25,046 nt of DNA from Bacillota bacterium (GTDB lineage Bacteria > Bacillota > Clostridia > Oscillospirales > Oscillospiraceae). The position numbers and the translations under genes are program-made. The notes under the pieces were generated by a model, which searched no databases, was not told the origin of the DNA, and saw only the letters and a list, made by a program, of their open reading frames with translations. The stretch is from the NCBI GenBank assembly GCA_023393155.1, contig JAEWML010000103.1:1-25046 (forward strand), in the 5' to 3' direction. This document shows positions 8,499 to 14,486 of the stretch, in pieces; positions within the stretch are counted from its first letter, which is position 1, and the number at the start of each line of letters is the position of its first letter.

Positions 8499-9932
8499 TT
8501 ACTTCGCTTTTTTCTCCAAGGCCCTGGCTGGGTCGGCGAAGTACTCTCTCACCAGCTTGAAGACCACAGGAGACAACAGCAACAGCGCAATCAGGTTGGG
8601 AATCGCCATCAGGCCGTTCAGCGTATCGGCAATATCCCATGCCAACTGAAGCTCCATGGTGGCGCCCACAATCATAAACAGGCAGAACAGCGCCTGGTAC
8701 GGCTTGATAATCTTGGTGCCGAACAGGAACTCCGCGCAGCGGGTGCCGTACAAGCCCCAGCTCAGAACGGTGGACAGGGCAAACAGGGTCAGCCCTATTG
8801 CGACGACCACACCGGCAGCCTTTCCGCCAAAGGTGGTGGAGAATGCGGAAATTGCCAGACTCGCGCCCGCAGACTTTCCAAACTCGATGGACATGGCGCT
8901 ATCGCCGGTATAGGCGCACATAACGGTCAGCGCGGTCAGGGTGCAGATCACGATGGTGTCGGCAAACACCTCGAACACGCCAAACAGGCCCTGACGGACA
9001 GCGCTGTCTGTATCCGCGGCGGCGTGGGCGATAGGCGCGGAGCCAAGGCCGGCCTCGTTGGAGAAGATGCCGCGGCCAACGCCCTTGGTAATGGCCTGCT
9101 TGATGCCGACGCCGGCGACGCCGCCCACCACGGCAGCGGGGTTAAAGGCGCCGACAAAGATATCGCTGAAAACCTTTCCGACGTGCTGGGAATTGGTGAT
9201 AATAACCGTCAGACAGCCGATGATGTAAATAATCGCCATAACGGGAACCAGCTTCTCGGTCACGCTGCCGATGCGTTTCAGTCCGCCCAGATATACCAGC
9301 GCGGAAACGGAAGCCACAATGATGCCGATAATCAGATAAACGATATTCATGGCGCCGTCGCTCATGGTGACGAACTCACCGATGGCGGAGCCGATGGTGG
9401 TGGCAATGGTGTTCACCTGCGTCATGTTGCCGATGCCGAAGGCAGCCAGCATTCCGAACACGGCAAACAGCGTGCCCAGCCATTTCCAGTTCTGGCCCAG
9501 ACCATTTCTAATGTAATACATGGGGCCGCCGACCCAATCGCCCTTGTCATTGCGCTCACGGTATGTGATGGCCAGGGTAACCTCGGCAAACTTGGTGCAC
9601 ATGCCCACCAGCGCGGAAATCCACATCCAGAAAATCGCGCCGGGACCGCCCACAGCGATAGCACCGCACACGCCCGCGATGTTGCCCGTGCCCACGGTGG
9701 CCGCCAGCGCGGTGGTCAGCGCCTGCAGCGGCGTTATCGCGCCCTCTTTGGCCTCCACCTTTTTAAAGGCCTTTCCGATGGTGTTCTTCATTGCATAGCC
9801 AAACTTTGAGAACTGCAGGAACCCGGTGCGGATGGTCAGATACAGGCCGGTTCCAATAATCAGAATCATCATCGGAATGCCCCAGACGAGACCATTGATT
9901 TTGCCGTTAATTTCAGCAATTATCTCTGCCAT
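8499..9932 (-). CDS. Alanine/glycine:cation symporter (AGCS family)
   Basis: The 477-residue membrane protein belongs to the AGCS family, which couples alanine or glycine uptake to sodium. It shows the N-terminal stretch LVWGIPMMILIIGTGLYLTIRTGF, the family core ALTTALAATVGTGNIAGV (TGNI binding region, near residue 80), GGPGAIFWMWISALVGM, GGPMYYI, and GIFSNEAGLGSAPIAHAAA (the conserved NEAGLGSAP segment). About 11 hydrophobic helices are evident and length is normal. The ATG at 9932 has AGAGGGGGAAA upstream. It is a single-gene transcript with its own promoter and a roughly 100-base structured leader. Alanine versus glycine cannot be told apart from sequence. Confidence 0.95.
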   Translation of the reverse strand: MAEIIAEINGKINGLVWGIPMMILIIGTGLYLTIRTGFLQFSKFGYAMKNTIGKAFKKVEAKEGAITPLQALTTALAATVGTGNIAGVCGAIAVGGPGAIFWMWISALVGMCTKFAEVTLAITYRERNDKGDWVGGPMYYIRNGLGQNWKWLGTLFAVFGMLAAFGIGNMTQVNTIATTIGSAIGEFVTMSDGAMNIVYLIIGIIVASVSALVYLGGLKRIGSVTEKLVPVMAIIYIIGCLTVIITNSQHVGKVFSDIFVGAFNPAAVVGGVAGVGIKQAITKGVGRGIFSNEAGLGSAPIAHAAADTDSAVRQGLFGVFEVFADTIVICTLTALTVMCAYTGDSAMSIEFGKSAGASLAISAFSTTFGGKAAGVVVAIGLTLFALSTVLSWGLYGTRCAEFLFGTKIIKPYQALFCLFMIVGATMELQLAWDIADTLNGLMAIPNLIALLLLSPVVFKLVREYFADPARALEKKAK

Positions 9933-9962
9933 TTTTTAGTTTCCCCCTCTTCCATTTTTGTT

Positions 9963-10027
9963 CGCGGCCCTTCCGCGGCTTTTCGGAGCCGTACAAATTC
10001 CCTCTCATGAAGAACTGTATTGGCTCC
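9963..10027 (-). promoter_or_regulatory. Structured 5' leader of the symporter gene
   Basis: On the minus strand, GGAGCC (10022-10027) can pair with GGCTCC (9985-9990). A second stem, CGCGG with CCGCG (9963-9977, 5-base loop), lies just before the ribosome site. I looked for glycine riboswitch sequence blocks and did not find them. This may be translational control or only a stable leader. Confidence 0.35.
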
Positions 10028-10038
10028 CTTTCGTTTTT

Positions 10039-10067
10039 ATTCTAGCACCGTCGTTGAAATGTTGCAA
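10039..10067 (-). promoter_or_regulatory. Promoter of the alanine/glycine symporter
   Basis: TTGCAA (10062-10067), a 17-base spacer and TAGAAT (10039-10044) are seen on the minus strand, giving a leader of about 100 bases. The -35 lies within a cluster of TTGCAACAA-like repeats that could bind a regulator. Confidence 0.65.
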
Positions 10068-10365
10068 CAACGGGTTCACAATTTCGCAACAATTGTCTGT
10101 TTTATACAATTTTGCATGCACCAATTACTGCATTTTATAATTTTTACCAATTGCGTAAATGTTAGTTCGCCCTTTTTTTCCGTTTATTTGGGCATAAAAC
10201 CAATTGCGGCGGGAAGGCGCAAGCGCGTTTTTCTGCGGCGCTTTTTTGCGGTCTTTTTGCTTCCTTGCGGATTTTCCGGGACCCTTGGCCGAAAAAAACA
10301 GATTCTCGCCGACCGGACAAATTTGGTCCGAATTTATGGACGGGGCATGAATTTTCCATATAACG
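10068..10365. other. AT-rich intergenic stretch without a gene
   Basis: The divergent spacer is AT-rich next to the symporter promoter, with two GCAACAA copies (10063-10070 and 10086-10093 regions). Further right it holds a weak plus-strand stem (AAGCGC 10221-10226 with GCGCTT 10238-10243, then T). An open frame continuous with the downstream GTPase gene crosses the right half but has no ribosome site and unusual composition. I see no gene here. Confidence 0.5.
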
Positions 10366-10393
10366 TTGCAATTTCAAGAAAAAATGGTATGAT
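10366..10393 (+). promoter_or_regulatory. Probable promoter of the two-GTPase operon
   Basis: TTGCAA (10366-10371), a 16-base spacer and TATGAT (10388-10393) lie about 50 bases before the first GTPase ATG. No classical Zur palindrome (TCGTAAT/ATTACGA) was seen around it. Confidence 0.55.
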
Positions 10394-10442
10394 ACGATGT
10401 ATTAGTCAACTCCCCAAATTTAAAAGCGAAGGACTTGATTCC

Positions 10443-11597
10443 ATGACAAAAATTGACATTATTTCCGGCTTTCTCGGCGCCGGAAAAACAACGCTTATCA
10501 AAAAACTGCTGGCCGAGGCCTATCAGGGCGAAAAGCTGGTGCTCATTGAGAATGAATTTGGTGAAATCAGCATTGACGGCGGCTTTTTAAAGGAATCCGG
10601 CGTTCAGATTTCCGAGATGTCCTCCGGCTGCATCTGCTGCTCCCTTGTTGGCGACTTCAGCCAGGCGCTTCAGGACGTGCAGCGGCAGTTTCACCCCGAC
10701 CGCATTTTGATCGAGCCCTCCGGCGTGGGCAAGCTCAGCGACGTGATTGCCGCCGTGCAGGACACGGCGTCCAAGAGCGCCGACATGGAGCTGAACAGCT
10801 TTGTCACGGTGGCGGACGCCTCCAAAGTGAAGGTCTATATGAAAAACTTCGGCGAGTTTTACAACAATCAGGTGGAATCCGCCGGAACCATCATTCTCTC
10901 CCGGACCCAGAAGCTGTCGGCCGAAAAGCTGGACGCCGCCGTGGCCATGCTGCGGGAGAAGAACCCTCAGGCCGCCATCCTGACCACCCCCTGGGACCAG
11001 CTTGACGGCAAGACCATTCTCTCCGCCATTGAAAAAGTATCTCTGGCGGACGAGCTGCTGGAGCGCATCCGCGCCGAGCACGCGGCAGACGAACACGAGC
11101 ACCATCACGGCCACGAGCACCATCACGACCATGAGCACCATCACGACCATGAGCACGGGTGCGGCGACCCCGACTGCTCGTGCCACGAGCATGAGCACCA
11201 CCATGAGCACCACCATGAGCAAGACCATGAGCATGAGCATAATCATGAGCATTCTCATGACCACGAACATCACCATGACCACGAATGTGACGATCCAGGC
11301 TACTCCTGCCACCACCATCACGCGGACGAGGTGTTTACCAGTTGGGGCGCGGAGACGCCCAAGGTTTTTACGGAAGCAGGCATTCGCACCATTCTGGAAA
11401 AGCTGGACTCCGGCGCGTACGGAAAGGTTCTGCGAGCCAAGGGCATTCTTCCGGTGGCGGACGGCGGCTGGCTTCATTTTGACTACGTGCCCGAAGAGGC
11501 GGAGCTCCGGCGGGGCACCCCCGATTATACGGGCCGCCTGTGCGTCATCGGCGCGGAGCTGAACGAGGCAAAGCTCAAAGTGCTGTTTGGCCTGTAA
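10443..11597 (+). CDS. COG0523/CobW-family metal chaperone GTPase with His-rich linker
   Basis: The 384-residue protein is a G3E-family P-loop GTPase of the type that delivers zinc, cobalt or nickel to client proteins. It has GFLGAGKTTL (P-loop, 9-18), ENEFGE (36-41), the metal-binding SGCICC (Cys63, Cys65, Cys66) and IEPSG (Walker B, 90-94). The usual NKxD base-recognition motif is replaced by SRTQ. Residues about 215-295 form an extreme His-rich tract with more than 30 histidines and two Cys clusters (GCGDPDCSCH and ECDDPGYSCH). A CobW C-terminal domain (about 296-384) follows. The ATG at 10443 is chosen for the AAGGA 9 bases upstream and the P-loop at the N-terminus. It is followed after 38 bases by a second GTPase-like gene. 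Which metal it handles is not shown; zinc is the common case. Confidence 0.93.
   Translation: MTKIDIISGFLGAGKTTLIKKLLAEAYQGEKLVLIENEFGEISIDGGFLKESGVQISEMSSGCICCSLVGDFSQALQDVQRQFHPDRILIEPSGVGKLSDVIAAVQDTASKSADMELNSFVTVADASKVKVYMKNFGEFYNNQVESAGTIILSRTQKLSAEKLDAAVAMLREKNPQAAILTTPWDQLDGKTILSAIEKVSLADELLERIRAEHAADEHEHHHGHEHHHDHEHHHDHEHGCGDPDCSCHEHEHHHEHHHEQDHEHEHNHEHSHDHEHHHDHECDDPGYSCHHHHADEVFTSWGAETPKVFTEAGIRTILEKLDSGAYGKVLRAKGILPVADGGWLHFDYVPEEAELRRGTPDYTGRLCVIGAELNEAKLKVLFGL
11091..11325 (+). repeat. In-frame codon repeats encoding the His-rich tract
   Basis: Imperfect tandem units of the form GAGCACCATCACGACCAT are repeated in frame and encode EHHHDH-like blocks. They are interrupted twice by Cys/Asp segments. 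The copies differ by single bases, which suggests expansion of a short unit with later drift. Such tracts can change length by slippage or recombination. Confidence 0.85.
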
Positions 11598-11635
11598 ATA
11601 AAGAAGCTTTAATTGCTGTAAAGGACTTTTCATTT

Positions 11636-12565
11636 ATGGATATACCCGTTTATCTCATTGCCGGCTTTCTCGACAGCGGCAAAACCAATTTTATCAACGG
11701 CATTTTGCAGGACGGCTTCGCCAAGGAGGACAAAACCCTTCTTCTCCGCTGCGAGGAGGGCGAAGAGGAATACGACAAAGCCGCCCTTTCCAATGTCACG
11801 GTGGTGACGCTTGAAAGCGAAGAGGCGCTGACCTGCTCGTTTTTGAAGGAGTGCGAAAAAAAGTACAAGCCCCGTCAGGTGCTGATCGAATACAACGGCA
11901 TGTGGCAGCTTGAGCGGCTCTATCGGGACGTGCTTCCGGCCAACTGGGTGCTGTATCAGATTATGTGCATGGTGCAGGCCTCCACCTTTGAAGCCTACGC
12001 CAAAAACATGGGCCAGCTCATGATGGAGAAGATTACGGGCGCGGACATGCTGGTCTTCAACCGCTGCACTCCGGAGCTGCGGGAGAGCCTGCGCAAGCGC
12101 AATCTGCGGATGGTAAACCGCCGGGCGGACATTTATCTGGAGAACGAGGACGGCACCAGCGAGGACTATCTCACCGGCGACGAATGCCCCTTTGACATGA
12201 CGCAGGAGGTCATCGACATACCCGACGAGGACTTCGGCGTTTGGTATGTGGACGTGATGGATCACCCGGACCGGTACCAGGGTAAGCTGGTCCACATGAC
12301 CGTGGTGATGTGCCACTCCTCTCAGTATCCCGGCATAGACTGTCCGGGCCGGTTTGCCATGGTGTGCTGCGAGAAGGACGTGACCTTTCTGGGCCTGATT
12401 GCCCGGGGCGAGGGACTGGATGGCTTCAAAAACCACGACTGGATGGAGATTACCGCCAAAATGGACGTGGAGGAGCACCCCGCCTACAAGGGTCGGGGCC
12501 CAGTGATGCGCGTTGTCTCGGTGGCAAGTGGCAAGAAGCCGCGGCAGGAAATCGTGTCATTTTAA
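11636..12565 (+). CDS. CobW-like P-loop protein fused to a YcgQ/TIGR03943-like domain
   Basis: The 309-residue protein starts MDIPVYLIAGFLDSGKTNF, a CobW/G3E-type P-loop (10-19). The Walker B position reads LIEYNG and the base-recognition region VFNRC, both unlike a standard GTPase, and the CxCC metal motif is absent, so the G domain looks divergent. From about residue 203 the chain changes to a domain with VDVMDHPDRYQGK, PGRFAMVCCEKDVTFLGLIARG and a final WMEITAKMDVEE strand. This resembles the C-terminal OB-like domain of YcgQ/TIGR03943 proteins, which accompany YcgR permeases in zinc-related operons. The ATG at 11636 has AAGGA 10 bases upstream; upstream in-frame codons overlap the first GTPase and are not used. 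Domain resemblance is from memory of family patterns, so the fusion call is moderately sure. Confidence 0.78.
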   Translation: MDIPVYLIAGFLDSGKTNFINGILQDGFAKEDKTLLLRCEEGEEEYDKAALSNVTVVTLESEEALTCSFLKECEKKYKPRQVLIEYNGMWQLERLYRDVLPANWVLYQIMCMVQASTFEAYAKNMGQLMMEKITGADMLVFNRCTPELRESLRKRNLRMVNRRADIYLENEDGTSEDYLTGDECPFDMTQEVIDIPDEDFGVWYVDVMDHPDRYQGKLVHMTVVMCHSSQYPGIDCPGRFAMVCCEKDVTFLGLIARGEGLDGFKNHDWMEITAKMDVEEHPAYKGRGPVMRVVSVASGKKPRQEIVSF

Positions 12566-12595
12566 AAAGTATTATAATACAAATTGTAATATTGC

Positions 12596-12636
12596 AGCAA
12601 AAAGCTCCCCTCTGTTGTCGAACAGAGGGGAGCTTT
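12596..12636. terminator. Strong terminator hairpin between the GTPase operon and comFB
   Basis: A perfect 16-bp stem (12601-12616 with 12621-12636) closes a 4-base loop. Five A (read as T on the minus strand) flank it at 12599-12603, so it best ends the leftward parA-comFB transcript. It also suits the rightward GTPase operon, which stops 35 bases earlier. Confidence 0.87.
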
Positions 12637-12790
12637 GCCGCATATAGCCAAATAAATTTCAGATGAAACCGCAGGGAAAGCTCCCATACTTCCGTGCCAC
12701 CATCCGCAAGCTCAGCGCCCAAAGGAAGCACAGCAGCATAGCAGGCAGACATATCGGTGCCGCCCAGCAGGGCGGCGGTTTTTGAAATGG

Positions 12791-13522
12791 TCAATGCCGG
12801 GGGTGTTCCATCACCACCCGGCAGGCAGAGATAATCTGGGATGTGACGGCGGCGTTATAGTGGTTTTCATACACGGAATAGGGAAATCTCTGGCACTTTT
12901 GGAGCACGATATACTTGGGGTCCAGATGGCTCAGCGCCAGCGCCTCCACATCCGCCTGACATCGGCTGCACGGGCAAACGCCCAGAAGCTTCATATACTT
13001 GGGAACCTTTTCCCGCACCAGCGCCTGCATGACGTTGACGTATTCGCTTTCATCTCCCGCCCCCGATGGCACCTGCGGCTCTCCAAAAAGCGGCGGTGCG
13101 GACCTCTCAGGCGTGCGCCGTGCGGCGGAAGAAATCGGCGGCACCGCAGCCGAAGTCGCCGCAGGGGAAGACGAACTGGAAGGCGCCGCGTAGTCCCCGG
13201 TTTTAATAACCTCCGGCTGAAGGACTAAAAACGCGTCGTCCTCCGCCCGCTCCACCTCCTCCCGCAAAGCCTCTCGAATCTGATTGGAAAGCTCCTCGGG
13301 CGCGTGCTCCACCTCCACCACGGGAACAGCCGGCGCAACAACCGGCGGGGGCGCAGCGACCGGCGGCGCAACAACCGGCGGCGGATCGGCCGCCTCGGGC
13401 GGCGCGGCGGGCGAGGAAACAACCGGCGCATCTGCAGGCACTTCCTCAGCCGTCTCCCGTCCTCCCGTAATGACATTCAGCACGTGGGCCGTTTTATTGG
13501 TAGGCTTTCTATTGGCGGGCAT
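12791..13522 (-). CDS. ComFB-domain protein with Pro/Ala-rich linker
   Basis: The 243-residue protein has a basic N-terminus (MPANRKPTNKTAHVLNV) and a long low-complexity Pro/Ala/Val region (about 20-65). A charged helix (SNQIREALREEVERAEDD) and a second Ser/Ala/Pro-rich stretch follow. The C-terminal ComFB domain (about 161-243) contains YVNVMQALVREKV, the Cys motif CPCSRC (183-188) and DVEALALSHLDPKYIV. ComFB was first seen in the Bacillus comF operon, and ComFB proteins have more recently been reported to bind cyclic dinucleotides in other bacteria. The ATG at 13522 has AGGAGG 8 bases upstream, which excludes a longer 286-codon reading. It follows the ParA-like gene by 28 bases and is likely co-transcribed. 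The linker suggests a tethered domain; its partner is unknown. Confidence 0.83.
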   Translation of the reverse strand: MPANRKPTNKTAHVLNVITGGRETAEEVPADAPVVSSPAAPPEAADPPPVVAPPVAAPPPVVAPAVPVVEVEHAPEELSNQIREALREEVERAEDDAFLVLQPEVIKTGDYAAPSSSSSPAATSAAVPPISSAARRTPERSAPPLFGEPQVPSGAGDESEYVNVMQALVREKVPKYMKLLGVCPCSRCQADVEALALSHLDPKYIVLQKCQRFPYSVYENHYNAAVTSQIISACRVVMEHPRH

Positions 13523-13550
13523 GATGTATTCCTCCTGCTGGCAGACCGTC

Positions 13551-14330
13551 TTACCGAATGCCCTGCTGCTCTTGCAGCAAGGAGGTGATTTCCGAGGTGA
13601 GATGTTGGAAATCGTCGGCGGGCTTTGAATTGGGCGCGTAGCTGAGAACACTTTCGCCGTGGGCGGGAGCCTCCGCCACGGCGATACTGCAACGAATTAC
13701 GGATTTAAACACGCTGGTTTTTAACTGCTTGGCAATCTGGTCGGCCATCTCGCTGACCTCGCGGTTCAGCGTCAGGCGGGCGTTGTATTTATTCAGCAGA
13801 ATTCCCAGAACCCTCAGCTTGGGGTTGTAGCAGCTCTGCACGGTGTCAATGGTCTCCTTAATCTGGGCCACGCCCAGAAGGCTCAGGATTTCCGGCACCA
13901 TGGGGATGACCAGCGTGTCCGAGGCCACATACGCGTTCACGGTCAGCACGTTCAGCGCGGGCGGCGTGTCGATGATGACATAGTCGTACCGCTCCGCCAC
14001 GCCCATCAGCTTATTGCGCAGCAAAAACTCGCGCCCGGTGCGGTTAAATTCCAGCTCCGCCGCCGACAGAAGAATATTGGCCGGAAGCAGGTCGATTCCG
14101 CGGGAATTGGTGATGGCCTCGTCCACCGTAACCCGGTCTTTAAACAAATCGTAGACCGTGGCGCAGTTTTCCGTGTCCAGTCCAAGGCTGAAGCTCAGAC
14201 TGCCCTGGGGATCCAGGTCCACGCCAAGGACCCGCTGTCCGCGCTCATACAGCGCATACAGCAGCGCGGCGGCAGTGGTGGTCTTTCCCACGCCGCCCTT
14301 TTGATTTGTGACCGTCATGATTGTTGCCAA
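13551..14330 (-). CDS. ParA/Soj-like deviant Walker ATPase
   Basis: The 259-residue protein is a MinD/ParA-superfamily ATPase. It shows the deviant Walker A KGGVGKTTT (signature lysine first), VDLDPQGSLS typical of Soj/ParA rather than FlhG/MinD, and DTPPALNVLTVNA (Walker B and switch). The start is placed at TTG 14330 because GGGAGG lies 7 bases upstream. The ATG at 14345 overlaps that site and has no ribosome site of its own. No parB or centromere-like parS site is present, so this is probably not the chromosomal partition gene. It is paired with the ComFB gene and lies back to back with the fliD operon, which suggests positioning of a cell-pole or motility component. That role is inference. 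Confidence 0.88.
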   Translation of the reverse strand: MATIMTVTNQKGGVGKTTTAAALLYALYERGQRVLGVDLDPQGSLSFSLGLDTENCATVYDLFKDRVTVDEAITNSRGIDLLPANILLSAAELEFNRTGREFLLRNKLMGVAERYDYVIIDTPPALNVLTVNAYVASDTLVIPMVPEILSLLGVAQIKETIDTVQSCYNPKLRVLGILLNKYNARLTLNREVSEMADQIAKQLKTSVFKSVIRCSIAVAEAPAHGESVLSYAPNSKPADDFQHLTSEITSLLQEQQGIR

Positions 14331-14371
14331 ACCGAAACCTCCCATTGATTAAAAAACTTTGTCGAAACTCT

Positions 14372-14398
14372 TAACTTTACTATACTATATGTCGATAA
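14372..14398 (+). promoter_or_regulatory. Sigma-D (flagellar, sigma-28 type) promoter for fliD
   Basis: TAAC (14372-14375), exactly 15 bases, then GTCGATAA (14391-14398) match the sigma-D pattern TAAA-N15-GCCGATAA with two mismatches, 89 bases before the fliD ATG. An inverted repeat, CTATACT (14380-14386) and AGTATAG (14402-14408), flanks the -10 element and could be an operator. The same segment carries the leader of the divergent ParA-like gene. Confidence 0.75.
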
Positions 14399-14486
14399 AA
14401 AAGTATAGAGACAGAATCAAATTTTCTTTTTAAGCCGCAGCCCCGGGGAAGCCCCGCGCGGGCGCGGAACGGAAGGAGCGATCAGT

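Noticed and set aside
8265..9809. Plus-strand open frame running from mgtE into the symporter gene
   Set aside because: It crosses a strong terminator and is antisense to a clear AGCS transporter.
9933..10032. Glycine riboswitch before the symporter
   Set aside because: The conserved sequence blocks of glycine aptamers could not be found.
10020..10442. N-terminal extension of the COG0523 GTPase
   Set aside because: The added 141 codons cover the promoters, have no ribosome site, and the P-loop normally lies at the very N-terminus.
11091..11325. Possible CRISPR-like array
   Set aside because: The repeats are short, contiguous and in frame within a gene, with no spacers.
12450..12794. Minus-strand frame beginning at the comFB stop
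   Set aside because: It uses a TTG without a ribosome site and runs through a 16-bp terminator hairpin into antisense of the second GTPase-like gene. A gene remnant at 12640-12790 cannot be excluded.
13284..13628. Gly/Thr-rich plus-strand frame
   Set aside because: It is antisense to the Pro/Ala linker of the ComFB-domain protein, which explains its composition.
13551..14330. Chromosome-partition parA locus
   Set aside because: No parB gene or parS-like palindrome is present, and the partner gene is ComFB.
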